Shown in pieces: positions 43,203-55,300 of a stretch of 64,000 nucleotides of DNA; position 1 is the first letter of the stretch; each line of letters begins with the position of its first letter. A program made the translations under genes and the position numbers. The stretch is from Takakia lepidozioides (Eukaryota > Streptophyta > Takakiopsida > Takakiales > Takakiaceae). Under the pieces are notes generated by a model, which ran no database searches, had not been told where the DNA came from, and saw nothing but the letters and a program-made list of their open reading frames with translations. The stretch covers positions 80,084,756 to 80,148,755 of the forward strand of contig CM060731.1 in the NCBI GenBank assembly GCA_030704615.1, in the 5' to 3' direction.

Positions 43203-45340
43203 ATCTCAGTGTCCATTAAGCCAGCAGCTCATAGACGAGAGCTATGCTAAGGACTCTTACTGTCCTTAGAACCCATTTTGTACAGTCCTGCAAGCGCGCA
43301 AGGGCGAGACAGTTAATAGTATCGATAATGTCCCGGTATGTGGTCCGTACTGTCTTGTGAACAAACCTTTTTTTTGTTCTGCCAATATTGTTTCTGACAT
43401 GTGAGGAGAGGATCGTCTTCATGTACGGGAAGTAGACGTGAATGTGTGCATGCATTTTCTGGCCCATCTGCATGCTTTCCAGGAACAAAGACCAGTGGAA
43501 TGGGGGGTGTCTCCAAAGGAGCAGGACCGAACGACACCTTTTTGTGCTTCCCTTGCTTTCCTTCTCACCGTTGTTGCATTCTCCCACCTGCCCAACAGCG
43601 GCACTCTCGAAGCAATAGCATGACATATGTTGCAACATGGTCTTCTTCATCAGTGAATGAGCTTTTTTGCTACATGTACTGCCACGTCCACATTAACGTT
43701 GATCCTTGCAAGCACTTGGCAAGACACCCCAGAGCCGCAAATCCAGCAACCACCACAAACACATCTAACTGATTGTAGTGACACGGGAATAGCTCACTTG
43801 TAGAGGAATTGAACCTCCAGCCAAATGAATGGCTCTGCCCCTTGTAGCACAAGTGCGATGCAAAAACAAGGTGAGTACAAAATGAAGAAGCACTTACGAG
43901 GTCCCCATCCCTCGGATGGGCTCCCACTTGTGCTCTGGAACTGTGCAGGCCTGACTAGCACCAAATTGCATGAATCCTAAGCCTGAATGTCAAATGCAGG
44001 TTTATGTCGCGATGCAGCACGCCATCATCTTACCTGTAGTTTCCAGTTTCACTGGTGTCACAATTGCCTTCAAGTCAACATCAAAATTAAGTCCACCTAT
44101 GCGCAAATCGCAGAATGTCTCATGACACCATCTGCCGCCGCTGGTTTGGCATGATATGATTGTAGTTCACAACCTTAATGAACGCTTTCAGCCTTGACCT
44201 CTTTGCGATCTTCTTCTGTGACTGCTTCTTCATAATTTATGAAAGGGAAAAGCAGCTACACATCAAATTCTTGCAAGTACAGGGGGGTACTCAGGCCTCC
44301 TTGGGAGAAAGAGTGCCATAAACACAAACACATCCTTAAATGTAAAAATTGGAGAAGCGAACGTCTGGTGGCAATAACTGCCTAAACCAGAATTATACTC
44401 CATTCCAGCGCACATGTAAAGGGTCGGATGATAACTCGGAATCCCAGTTGGAGATAATGAGACGAATACATTACTATCTTGCGAGTTTTAACTTTCTTGG
44501 AGGTAGTTTCCAGTTTATCTGGTGTCACAACTGCCTTCAAACTGGGTTTAGAGGAATTAAGTCCCACTCACAAATGCAGAATGTCTCCCTCATCTGCGTG
44601 GGGAAAATGGGGTTTGGCATGATATGATTGTAGTTCACAACCAAAGGGCATATTCTTCAGCCTTGACGTCTTTGCGATCTTCTTCTGTGACGCCTTCTGC
44701 ATAACTTGTGAAATGGAAAAGCAGCTACACATCAAATTATTGCGATGCCACTCAATGGCACTATGAACGTTTCGAGCATGCTGTCAGAAAGTTAGACGGG
44801 CAAAAACCCAATTCAGCAGCCTCACCTTGCGTGGATACTTGGGAATTGATGCCAGAAGGGCATGCCCGTATGCGCGCTCCATCGTGCCTCCATCCAGCAC
44901 ATTCTGTAAATGTTGAATGACCAAGACCCCGATGTCACACCGTTCTGAGAAGCCACTACGCGCGCTCACAGTATACGAAGGCCTTGTTGTCAGGATTTGC
45001 ATTCCCACGTCCCGCCATGTCCGACGCAGCACTTGCATCCTTGTCTCTGCCAGGTGGAGGCAACACATATTAAAATATCTATTCCCCCAAGGCCACATTT
45101 TGTTTACCTCTTTTTGTGAAAGCCACGTCAGCAAATGTGCTGCCGAGTCATGGGTGCAATGAATGCGCAGTGGTTCATGGAGTCGTTGAGTCGACTACAT
45201 ATTCACTTTAATGAATAAATATCTTTATTCCATTAATCGAATTAGGAAATAAAATTTATAGTCGCATGTGCAGTAATTACAACCACTTGTAATTTTGGCT
45301 TTTTTTCAAATTTTATGTATTTACGCAATTCGTAAAATAG
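43203..45340. other. No supported gene; contains a 240-bp duplicated block
   Basis: Downstream of the CACTA fragment I find no recognisable coding sequence. Reverse frames at 43216-43650 and 44784-45134 are open for over 100 codons but match nothing I know; they could be remnants carried by the CACTA element. Two related blocks (44037-44276 and 44505-44740) are described separately. The end (45180-45340) is AT-rich. Confidence 0.4.
44037..44740. repeat. Dispersed direct duplication of about 240 bp
   Basis: 44037-44276 and 44505-44740 share GTAGTTTCCAGTTT, then TTTGGCATGATATGATTG, TTTGCGATCTTCTTCTGTG and AAAAGCAGCTACACATCAAA in the same order, with small indels. The two blocks lie about 230 bp apart. 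They may be subterminal repeats of the adjacent CACTA element, which typically has such arrays, but this is not established. Confidence 0.65.
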
Positions 45341-45349
45341 CCCGGAATT

Positions 45350-46139
45350 CTGCTACGACTCCGAAGCCGTTGACCCCACTTCTGTCCGCCGTCTGAAATG
45401 CCCCCGTGGGCCCACATTGTCTGTTTCGACTCTCCAGTAGTCCCGTTTACTACCAAGTGGTTCCCGGAGTGGTCGCGGACATGCAGTCGAATCGGAAAAG
45501 ACACGAATGCTTCTAGTGTATGTACCATCTACCCATGCAGGTTTCTTGTAGCTATCCTTCCACAGGGAATCATAAGTAATCTGGAGCTTGAAATTTGGCC
45601 CTCTTGGATGACACTCTATCCTTGCTCCTTCAGCTATCCATGCCTCTGCACAGATCATGCATACATCATTGCATTGATGTTAGCAACTGACAATGGCAGC
45701 CTAGATTTGTTCCAGCAAACACCCAACTCAACTTATGACACCAGTTCATATTCTCAATTGCATCTACCCCTATGTAATCCAAAGGCATTTACCTTCCAAG
45801 ACGGTTGTCCCACCATTTACTGGGGTCAGAAAAGTATTCATTCCACAGCTTCTCCTCTCTGTTACCTATTTCTGGATACTTTCCTATTGTCACTTTGGCA
45901 GTATCATGTCAAAGTCACTCCAAACTATCAAAGGTTCACTCAACCAGCTAACTTGCAGAATTCTTAAAACATGAAAATTTAGGGCGATTCTGATAAGAGG
46001 GGAAAACAGAGTGAAATGTGTTGAAGAATGTGCCTTGATTAGCATAGCCTGATTTTATCAATTGTGCCGCTGCTGCTGCGGCTTCCAGTTGACCATCTAC
46101 CCATGCAAGTTTCTTGGAGCTATTTTTCCACAGGGAATC
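45350..46139 (-). pseudogene. OSB gene fragment with PDF-motif exons
   Basis: Reading the reverse strand: GTFF(N/D)TFHSVFPSYQNRP lies near 45975-46030. An exon with EYFSDPS and WWDNR lies near 45795-45845 and ends at a splice-like AAGGTAAATGCC. An intron follows, then NFKLQITYDSLWKDSYKKPAWVDG (about 45530-45605), the second half of an OSB PDF motif. At the PPR side (46085-46139) a second copy of the second half, KKLAWVDGQLEAAAAAAQL, is joined directly to PPR sequence. OSB proteins bind single-stranded DNA in plastids or mitochondria through an OB fold and PDF motifs; no OB fold is present here. Confidence 0.65.
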
Positions 46140-46870
46140 ACCCCTTCCCGCATCATTGCTCATAGGTCTCCAAAGCCTCCATCCGCGCCCTTGCTGTGCA
46201 TATCCTGCACTCATCGCACTCCACGACACCACATCTCGTTCAGCCATACTGTCGAACACTTCCTTTGCATCCTCGATGCACCCACATTTGGCATACATGC
46301 AGTCCACCAGGGCAGTGTTCAGAATGACATTGGGTACAATTCCAGATTTGACGATGTCACTATGGTCCTCTTTGCCCTTTTCAAGAGCTCCCAGGCTTGC
46401 ACATGCATTACAAACAAATGTGATGTGGTTGGGCTTCACCCCTTCGCGCAGCAGTTGCTCATAGGTCTCCAAAGCATTCCTACAACACCTATGTTAAATC
46501 CTGCCAACATTATATTCAACGTGATCAAAGTTCGTTGAGGCATTCCGTTGAACACTCGGTGTGCATTCACGATGCTCCTGCACTTAACATACATGTTCAC
46601 AAGGGTGTTGAGGAGAAAAACACTTGGCGTGAATCCACTTTGGATAATGTGAGTGTGCACCTGCTTTCCAGCTTCCAGACCCTTCAATTTGATGCACTTA
46701 AGCAAGAGACAGACATACATATCTGAATCTGCTGAAATGCTCCTTGGTTTAAAGGTTGTAGAGCCTCTTTCAGTCTGCCTGCCTCACAAAGCATCTTCAC
46801 ATGCCCAGAAGAGCCAGAAGAGGCATTATGGCCTCCCTCTCTTGATCCTCTTTTAGAAGCTGTGGTCATG
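46140..46870 (-). pseudogene. PPR gene with N-terminal region, frameshifted, fused to OSB
   Basis: Begins with ATG at 46869 (MTTASKRGSREGG), continues KMLCEAGRLKEALQPL, then LKGLEAGKQVHTHIIQSGF and FLLNTLVNMYVKCRSIVNAH. This is a recognisable start of a plant PLS-type PPR protein. Further units follow (ITFVCNACASLGALEKGKE, MYAKCGCIEDAKEVFDSM, AERDVVSWSAM). At least three frameshifts occur, near 46690, 46460 and 46190. At about 46139 the sequence changes abruptly into an OSB exon on the same strand. It has no transit-peptide-like start that I can judge and no E/DYW end. It lies just downstream, in transcription sense, of the tandem PPR array. Confidence 0.75.
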
Positions 46871-46885
46871 GTTGAGGTGCCTGAT

Positions 46886-48490
46886 TTAAATCAGGGCTGC
46901 CAGGCCTGCAATGCACACAAACATGATGTGGCCGGGCTGAACCCCTTCCCCCATCATTTGCTCATAGGTCTCCAAAGCCTCCATCCCACGTCCCTGCTGT
47001 GCATACCCTGCAAGCATCGCACTCCACGACACCACATCTTGTTCAGCCATAGTGTTGAACACTCCCTTTGCATCCTCGATGCACCCACATTTTGCATACA
47101 TGTCCACTAGGGTATTGTTCAAAATGACATTTGGTACAATTCCAGCTCTGAAGGTGTCACCATGGACCTCCTTCCCCTTTTCCAGAGCTGCCAGGGCAGT
47201 GTTTCGAATGACATTAGGTACAATTTCAGCTTTGATGATATCCCCATGCACCTCTTTGCCCTTCTCCAGGGCTGCCAGGCCTGCAATGCATACAAACATG
47301 ATGTGGTCAGGCTGAACCCCTTCCCCCATCATTTGCTCATAGGTCTCCAAAGCCTCCATCCCACGTCCCTGTTGTGTATACCCTGCAAGCATCGCACTCC
47401 ACGACACCACATCTCGTTCAGCCATGGTGTTAAACACTCCCTTTGCATCCTCGATGCACCCACATTTTGCATACATGTCCACTAGGGTATTGTTCAAAAT
47501 GACATTTGGTACAATTCCAGCTCTGAAGATGTCACCATGGACCTCCTTCCCCTTTTCCAGAGCTGCCAGGGCAGTGTTTCGAATGACATTAGGTACAATT
47601 CCAGCTTTGATGATATCCCCATGCACCTCTTTGCCCTTCTCCAGGGCTGCCAGGCCTGCAATGCATACAAACATGATGTGGCCAGGCTGAACCCCTTCCC
47701 CCATCATTTGCTCATAGGTCTCCAAAGCCTCCATCCCACGTCCCTGTTGTGTATACCCTTCAAGCATCGCACTCCACGACACCACATCTCGTTCAGCCAT
47801 GGTGTTAAACACTCCCTTTGCATCCTCGATGCACCCACATTTTGCATACATGTCCACTAGGGTATTGTTCAAAATGACATTTGGTACAATTCTAGCTCTG
47901 AAGATGTCACCACGGACCTCCTTCCCCTTTTCTAGAGCTGTCAAGGCAGTGTTTAGAATGACATTTGGTACAATTCCAGCTCTGAAGGTGTCACCATGGA
48001 CCTCCTTCCCCTTTTCCAGAGCTGCCAGGGCAGTGTTTCGAATGACATTAGGTACAATTTCAGCTTTGATGATATCCCTTCTCCAGGGCTGCCAGGCCTG
48101 CAATGCATACAAACATGATGTGGCCGGGCTGAACCACTTCCCCCATCATTTCCTCATAGGTCTCCAAAGCCTCCATCCCACGTCCCTGTTGTGTATACCC
48201 TGCAAGCATCGCACTCCACGACACCACATCTCGTTCAGCCATAGTGTTGAACACTCCCTTTGCATCCTCGATGCACCCACATTTTGCATACATGTCCACT
48301 AGGGTATTGTTCAAAATGACATTTGGTACAATTCCAGCTCTAAAGGTGTCACCATGGACCTCCTTCCCCTTTTCCAGAGCTGCCAGGGCAGTGTTTCGAA
48401 TGACATTAGGTACAATATCCCCATGCACCTCTTTGCCCTTCTCAAGGGCTGCCAGGCTTGCACAAGCATTGCAATGCACACAAACATGAT
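46886..48490 (-). CDS. Tandem PPR array: four near-identical 375-bp units
   Basis: A 408-codon open frame (46886-48112) plus a further unit to 48479. Each 375-bp (125-aa) unit encodes VDMYAKCGCIEDAKGVF, DVVSWSAMLAGYTQQGRGM, EALETYEQMMGEGVQPDH and ALEKGKEVHGDI. Landmarks repeat at 46952, 47327 and 47702 (exact 375-bp steps) and then at 48144 (442 bp). That last step equals 375 plus one extra 84-bp subunit minus a 17-bp deletion near 48078. Each unit also holds an internal 84-bp duplication encoding ALEKGKEV...VPNVI. Near identity points to very recent amplification. Normal PPR helices are interrupted by the 28-aa duplications, so RNA binding by standard code is doubtful. There is no start, transit peptide or DYW/E domain; possibly an expressed fragment, more likely a degenerate gene piece. 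Confidence 0.8.
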
Positions 48491-48770
48491 GTGAGAGGGC
48501 AAAACAGGCTGAAATAGGTCAAAGAAGAAGGTGCCCTCACCACATTGTCCTTGAGCTTGTGTCATGACTTGACCGACCATCAACCCAAAAGGACCTCTTG
48601 TGTGTGCTGCTTGTGTCTATAGTCAGGTAATGTCGGATTGGTCTGTGAGATCGAACTACCACGGTGCAGCTGAGTAGGCAGAGAGTGAAACACGGCCTGC
48701 TAAGACCAAGCTAACTCTCCCAAGAACGGCGAGCTCGCAAGAATGTTGCGAGCTTCTCCTCGTCTCATCT
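48491..48770 (-). pseudogene. OSB fragment joined to the PPR array
   Basis: On the reverse strand this reads as the second half of an OSB PDF-type motif followed by GQCGEGTFFFDLFQPVLPSH, and then passes into PPR sequence (IMFVC...) at about 48490. The junction shares the short string TCA on both sides. The same sequence recurs at 58.9-59.05 and 59.25-59.51 kb, including the shared stretch GTAATGTCGGATTGGTCTGT. Non-functional fragment. Confidence 0.6.
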
Positions 48771-50914
48771 CCTCCTTCTCTCCTCCTTCCTGCATCATTT
48801 GCTCAACACCTCCATCCCACGCCCCTGCATATCCTGCGATCATCGCGTTCCATCCCTCGGCTACATGGTGTGGCGCATGAGACAAAAAAAAACGCCAAGT
48901 CCCAGCCCTCCTCTGTGTTCACGATTACCCTAATGGGCAACCTTATTAGCAACTTTTTGACTTTTTAACCTTTTGCACTTTGATTCATTCTAGGTCGGAG
49001 GCTAAAATCCTGCTACCAGACTTGTCTAGAAAACCAAAACACCACGTAGACAAACATTTGATAATGGTAATAAAATATATTATCATTGGGCTGGTTTGAA
49101 CACTTGTTAGTAAATTTAGGTTAGGATTTTTTCGAAATATTCTGGTTTTTCTTTGATGTGTGAGATGACAAAGTCCAAGCATGTCACAGAAACAAGGAGT
49201 TCAACGTAAGGATGATGCAAGTGATTTGTGGCAAAAAGTGTAAATCATGCCTATGCCTATTTATCCTAGTTGTGTCATAGGTTGCAACGGAACGGGGCCA
49301 CCTTTGAATGCGATCCTCATGCTCATTTCACCAAGGGCATTATAGACTTCATAATGTAGAGATTGAAAATGGGGTGTAGCAGGGCGTGATTCTTCACTTG
49401 CTAGTAGCCCATCGTGCAGATTTCTAAACATGAACATGAAGTTCATAATCATTTGGGCATCATTCTCAAACTCCCCATACACCACAATGTGGAAATTCTA
49501 TGGTCTCATTTCACACATGTGTGTAACATGCCATGTAAACTAAGCCAACTCCTGCCATACTCATGGCTGTTTTCACACCGTTCTTGCCTCGGGTATGGAT
49601 CACATGTGAGACACCCCACAGTTAGGGCATATTTTGACCCACACCTTGGCTCACTCTACAGACTTGTGATAAAAACCGTGGAATGTGCCAGGTGTGAGAT
49701 GGCAGAGCCGTGGAAAAAGCCGGTTTCTCTTCTAGTGGATAAGAGTAATGGTTTAGGGTACTAAGTGTCCGGCTTAAGCCTATGGAAGGGTTAAGGGAAG
49801 GGTAAAACGAAGGGTAAGGATTTGGAGGTGATGGTAAAGGTATAAATGGACAGCTATGCAACGCCGCTCTTCAACATAGGCTATCCGCCTCTCTATCCAT
49901 TGCAAACCTGCAACCTGTTCGCCTTTGCACTCTATCCGCTTTGGATAGGCTCATGCACGGATCCCTGCACTCTAGGCTGAACCGCTTCTCATGATCTGAA
50001 AACACAAGTGCTACAAGTAACTTGAACATGGCACTCACAGACTCGAGCTCATCTTTCTCGAGTGATAAAGAAGAATGATACAAGCACACAAGTTCTCTCA
50101 CACTCACACACTCGCACATGAAAACATCACTCATATTAAGTCGAGCCAAATGCACCCCACGCCATGGGGAATCCACACTATGGCGCCATAGCTAGACGCG
50201 GTGAGGCTCAACTCGAGAAAGATGAGCCCACCGCGATCTGCCGTGAAGATAACAACGCCAGGTGCCCAAACATATATTGGCCCTTGGATTGATATTTGGG
50301 TCAATCCCAAATGTCAATATCAAAACTAACTATTTCCTAGCTAGTTTCACACTAGTGATAAAATAACTTGACAGATGAAACTCTATTTTAACTAATTCTG
50401 GACTTTTGTTTGGTCTAGAAATAATACAAGATATACGAACAATTATAATCTATAATAGAAATAAAGAGATATATCTGTAATTATTTGACTATTTGTGCAC
50501 TATATAACAACAAATTATGTAATCATCCACACATTCTACGCAAAAAATACAAGTATGTATTGTGGTCTTAGATGAACATCCACTGCCAAGTTGACGTTCA
50601 TTAAAAGGAATGGGGGGATGCAATGAATCAAACAATGATGAGAGCTCTGATATCCAAAATGACATACACAAACAAACATGGAATAATGGCAGAACCAAAT
50701 ATTAAACAATGATGGCATGTGATGAACAGGACAACATGGAAAAATGAGTCTGTCGGGATCTGATTGATGATATGAAACATTCATATTTTATTTGAGATTA
50801 TATCATTCAAGGCGATGGACCAACAGAAAAATGAACGTCAACTGTCCATTTGTTCATGGACTTAATGCCATACAAACCATAGATTCTGAAGCCATAGAAC
50901 CGTTACGGCTTATT
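48771..50914. other. Spacer with an LTR-like fragment, no supported gene
   Basis: No coding signal. 48860-49010 resembles 59620-60010 (AAGTCCCAGCCCTC, TGGGCAAC, TTTTGCACTTTGATT), a shared repeat. 50130-50373 is a diverged copy of the retrotransposon LTR. 50380-50910 is AT-rich and featureless. Confidence 0.45.
50130..50373 (-). repeat. Diverged LTR fragment, same family as the 28.3-kb LTR
   Basis: Shares GTGCACCCCACGCCATGGGGAAT-type sequence (in two blocks), GCGGTGAGGCTCAACTCGAG and the terminal CTAGCTAGTTTCACACTAGTG...AACTTGACA with 28540-28774. It ends exactly at the LTR terminus (50373). The other LTR end is not recognisable, and no target-site duplication was found, so it may be a truncated solo LTR. 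Confidence 0.7.
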
Positions 50915-53330
50915 CTAACTCATTAATAATACTAAGCCTCCTACCAAACGGCTCGCAGTCAAGGCATGTGTCCGAAGACGCCTCCGGTTACCACAGCCAC
51001 TTGCAACGGTCTCCGCTCCAGAGGACACGGAGATACTTTCAGGAAGGTGAAACCGGCTGACATTGTCATCTGAAATGTTGTTGCCAACTCTACTTGATGC
51101 CCTTGAAGCCTCCCGGCACACCCGCCATTCTTCCCAATCACGCAACTCTTGTTCCTCTTTTAGAATTCGTTCTTTGAATGTAACTGGGGACAAGCGATGG
51201 AAATGACAAATGTTAGGCCCAAAGTGGAAGTTTTGCATATGGATATGTTGAGGTAAGAGTGCAAATGCAGCTGCAAAAGAATTGGAAAATCAAATTATGA
51301 ACAAACAACAGAACAGTGGGATCCACGTGCCTACCAAGGTAATCAGGTTCCTTTTGTTGTGGGATCCAAATATGATGATCAAGATATCTTCCATACCAGG
51401 CCCAACAGGCATGGTCTCGACCAATAGGCTTATGAGAACACTTTGCCCGGTTCTCGCTAATGTAATCAACGACTGTTGAAGCTCCAGCCATCTTTGATAT
51501 ATATGGCCACACTGCTTTTGTCATATCATCCCTGTCATGCAATCCGTTTGGTGAAGGCTTGAATGAGAAAGGGAAAAATCCAGTATTTTGTGGGTTTCGC
51601 AGGCCTTTTGATGGCTCATCATCTACAAGAAGTATTTGCCCCTGCGTAGCAAACGGTCTACCAGGGTACCTGACAATAACACTTCGAATATCCTTCACGA
51701 GATATTTCATCCCGGGCCTAATATAACCGGTGGTATCCTTTCAATCCTCAGCAGACCATATGAATCAAAACTTCTTAACTATTTTCGTGGGAACGAAGCT
51801 CTCCAACATCCTACAAAGAACACCTCTATCAGCACATGACCAAATGGCCACGTGAAAATGCTTCAATGCAAGGTCCAGATTCTCCAAGACTCCAGGCCGA
51901 GGCACCACAAACGGTCTGTCAGGAATTTGAAGTGTCACATTCCTGAAACAAAATTTCTCCTTAAACAGTTCACCGCCGGTTGGGGGTGGCCAGTAGCAGA
52001 AGAGTCTGTTGACACTCAAAATTAACAACATCTGTTTCCTCTTCCCCGCTGTTGCATGTAAAGGATGAGAGACAAAGTTATCCTAAGCAGGTTAATCACA
52101 CATTGACATTAGTGTTTCTGCCATGAAGAATATACACGACCCAGAATGATTGAGTGTATGGAAGATCAACACGATTGTGCAGAAAATGGCAAAATATTGC
52201 ACAATGTTGTGGGCTTGGAATGTTTGAAGAGGAGGGTTAATATTGCTAAGAAGATGAACGTCGACTGCCAAGTGGAGGTTCACGAAAGTACCTTGTACGG
52301 AGGGAAATTGATGAGGGTATCGTGCTGCATCCCCGCCTGTTGAGAAAAGATGGAGGCAATTAGTGCATAACCAAACGAACAGAAAAGAGAAGAAAGTGGA
52401 GAAATGATATCGAATAATACCGATGTCGCCTTATTGGAAAGTCTCGCTAGCGAGCTTGATATCCGAACGGACGTGTTTTGACGAGACCCCGGTATGTCCC
52501 AGGTATTCCTCTTCTTCTTTGTGTCTGTTTTGTCTCTGACGAAGGACTTTTCTCTGGTGGAACCGATTTGTAGAAGAGATGGAAATGGTTTGGGGGCCCT
52601 ATTCCGCTTCCTCGGTGCAGAACATTGCGCCAACACTGCAGGGTCGGGAAGCCAAGAAGTTGCAATTGAAGTCTCGTCCTTGCCCTCGTCGAAAGGGTTG
52701 CGGAGAAGGGGAACGGAATGGAAATTGTCCCTTGAGCACTCCACATCCTGAATGGAATTCACACGTAACGAAAGGGATTACCTCGGAACAGATTTCCAAT
52801 GAAGACGTCGTTTGACAGGAAGGTCACAATCTGCAGATTTTCTGGCCTGGATTAAAACAAGAACATCAGACCCAGTACTAAGGAAAACAAAAGGACGAGT
52901 TAGAATTCAGATATAAGTAAATTTACCTAATTCCTTCTGATTTGGGCTGTCCAACCTTCATGCTGGGGAGAAAAAGAGGGAAGAGAGGCAACAGTGTGCT
53001 GCGGAGCTGCAGCCTCAGCCGCTTCCTCAACGGATGACATTCTCGAGCTAGATTTCAGACCCTTGACACTTAACATGGAGGGTGAGGATTGTAGAGTGAG
53101 GTCCATGAAATCCCCTGCACATTTGTCAAGTTGGCTTCCATCTTCGACATTCAATCCTAAACGATCATGTGACAGAACATCCTTTTCAGGAATGGACTGA
53201 AGAGAGGGTCGTGCAATTGAAGGGAAGCAAAGTGCCTGGATGATGCTTCACCGTCGATGACAGAAATTTCAACAGTAGTATGATTGTTGTCCCTCAGTGG
53301 ACGAATTTATGATATGGAGGATTCCAATGG
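50915..53330 (-). pseudogene. FCP1/NIF-like HAD phosphatase-domain gene, copy A, with premature stops
   Basis: Reverse-strand exons with good splice sites: 52782-52846, 52421 to about 52747, 52292-52336, 51335-52082 and 50915-51270; earlier exon-like sequence lies at 52927 to about 53200. The intron before 52336 has a branch-like TGCACTAAT and a strong T/C tract. The 51335-52082 exon carries the FCP1-type fold: LLILSVNRLFC at motif I, HFHVAIWS, FIWSAED, and ILLVDDEPSKGL followed by NPQNTGFFPFSF. In motif I the nucleophile Asp is Ser, so catalysis is not expected. Two in-frame TGA codons (51765-51767 and 51741-51743) interrupt an otherwise well-kept frame, and the first exon ends in TAG directly at its donor. 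All three can be explained by C-to-T change (CGA or CAG origin). The C-terminal exon is acidic, then Ser/Arg-rich. Confidence 0.7.
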
Positions 53331-53658
53331 AGGTCCCGACAAGAAGTTGGCATCAACAGCATCGCCATGAACCTGCAGAAATTAACTTACAAGGTCAATG
53401 TACAGAAACGGGAGGTTGTCGGATTTGAAGAAGCCCCCGAGACGAGTTTTGGAGAAGGCTTGTATCTCAGAGGATCGGGATGGTATAGGGTGGAGAAACG
53501 CATGGATGAGACTAGGAAATAGCAAACAATTCCATGTCAATTCAGATTGAAAAGGAAATCATAGTACACAATAGTTTTTATAGAAAAACAATACAACCTT
53601 TAAAAAAACCAATCAAAAATAAACATTGAATCACAGACGTGGTTGATCAATAAAATCT

Positions 53659-54560
53659 TTAATTTGAAGCATCATATCGGAGATTCCCGTAATTAGAATC
53701 ATCAACATAATCCAGGAGAGGCTTAAACTTGGGATCGGTGGAAACATTCTGACAAGGCTTAAGTCCTATCCTCTTTTCCCTGAGATAACTGGAAACGGTG
53801 CGAGATTTCTTCATTTCAAGCAAATATTTCTGAAGAACCTTCTGGAGATAGCAAGAATCCATCTCAAAGGATTCAAACTATTTTAGAATCAGACAGGATT
53901 CAGGCGGGTTCAACACACACTTAATAGCAGAATCGTCAATGAGTAGAGTGTTACTCCTATTGTACTGACCACCAAATCTTTGCCAGACCGTCATCAATGG
54001 CTTCAAGAACAGACTCGGCGGGTCGTATCCAGATATAAATTGAGGGTGGACAGAAGTAGGACAAGAGATACAATCTTCCTGAGACATAACAAATTCCGGC
54101 TGAGGAAGACCCTTAAGCATAAAGTCCAGGATAGGCTGCAAGTTCTTGTACATCATGTAGCTCCATATACCTAGACGGAAATGTTTGTTCAACTCTGTCT
54201 ACATCTCACGATATTTTTCCCGCCTATAGACAAGTCGAAATCCAACAAGAGCTGGTATCCTGTAGTCTGTCTCAGACATTCGGGGGACACTGTAGCTCTT
54301 CTGGTGCTTCAAGACTTTGCACAAAACTCCATTCAGGTCAAATATTATCAAGCGCAATCTTTTCCCAACTGGAGAAACTGGTGCTGCAATCTATGAGAAA
54401 TTCATACATCCACTCAGGTGGTAATCAAGATAAACCAAGGACAGGATTGACATTTGGAGCAACGTCCACTGGACAGTCAAGGTTCAGGAAAATCTAGAGC
54501 AGCCATCTACATTTCAATCTGTTTCAAGGAAGCGTCAGGATATTTTTGTTTTCTAAGATA
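53659..54560 (-). pseudogene. FCP1/NIF-like copy B, with in-frame UAG codons
   Basis: Reads RLRLIIFDLNGVLCKVL (HAD motif I with the first Asp kept and the second position Asn), then KYREM-stop-TELNKHFRLGIWSYM, PLMTVWQRFGGQYN, SNTLLIDDSAIKCVLNPPES, stop at 53878-53880, and FESFEMDSCYLQKVLQKYLL to the final stop at 53659. Both internal stops are TAG in one continuous frame, consistent with former CAG codons. The motif order matches plant NLI-interacting-factor-like phosphatases. It lies directly upstream, in reverse-strand sense, of copy A, suggesting tandem duplication. Not functional as it stands. Confidence 0.68.
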
Positions 54561-54639
54561 AACTTGTCACTGCAAATCCCATAGCAATAGTGTCGCACAC
54601 CTCACTTTGGTAAGCTCCCCATTCAAGTCATAGTTACTC

Positions 54640-55300
54640 GCTTTGATGCGCGCGCCTAACTCCCAACCTGGCCGCCGGGCCAACTCGGAGCTTCGGCTGC
54701 TCACCGGGACATAACGGTCCCCTTTCTTCCCCCAATAGACCCTCCACCAATTTGGGCCTAGTGGAAATTCCCTTTGGTAGATGGCAGTCCGGAATAGCTC
54801 CCCACTCTTTGGTCGCTTTCCGGCTCGCTCGCTTACTCACTAGTTTTTGATCACCAACGGGCTTGTACCGTTCTCGGGGTTACTACTCCCTATATATACT
54901 TCTGTGACTGTCCGCAGGGGTTTCACAAAAAACCATGCCATTTTATGGCGAACCACCATGAAGACCCTCGATTCCCGGTAATGAGTCGCGGTGAGTCTTG
55001 GCCCACCCACCACGGCCCCATTGGACCGTGGTGAGTCCCAAGACTCCCCACGACTCCCACCACCAGGTCTCCGCCCCATGGTGAGTCCTATGCCACCCCC
55101 CACTAAGTCCCACTAAGCTACCACCACCCTTGTGGAGCCACCCCCACCGCCGGTGTGCGGGGCTCCACCTAGTGAGCGCCACCGCCTCCTTGAGTGCCTT
55201 GGGCACTCAAGGGTGCTTCAGCCCCCCGTACCTATTGCTGCCACCGCCCCCACCACAGGGGCAGCCCCTCTGCGTCCCGACCCCCTTCCCTCAATGCAAA
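54640..55300. other. GC-rich block of unknown origin between FCP1-like copies
   Basis: About 660 bp that is much more GC-rich than its surroundings, with recurring GTGAGTC, CCCACTAAG and CCACC strings and a TATA-like TATATATAC at about 54889. It sits between FCP1-like copies B and C, and the reverse frame of copy C runs into it as Gly/Arg/Ala-rich sequence without homology. It could be an inserted LTR or other element; no terminal repeats or target duplication could be defined. Confidence 0.4.

Noticed and set aside
43216-43650. Reverse 144-codon frame after the CACTA fragment
   Set aside because: No family, no splice context, and overlapping open frames on the other strand; not supported as a gene.
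47052-48302. Forward-strand open frames of 80-167 codons repeated through the PPR array
   Set aside because: They are antisense shadows of the reverse-strand PPR units and repeat with the same 375-bp period; their translation has no protein-like composition.
46886-48490. CRISPR-like regular repeats
   Set aside because: The repeats are 375-bp coding units without unique spacers, in a plant nuclear context.
50915-54560. Organelle-type U-to-C RNA editing as the explanation of in-frame stops
   Set aside because: The sequence has nuclear introns and transposons; simple C-to-T decay of duplicates is more economical. Kept only as a testable alternative.
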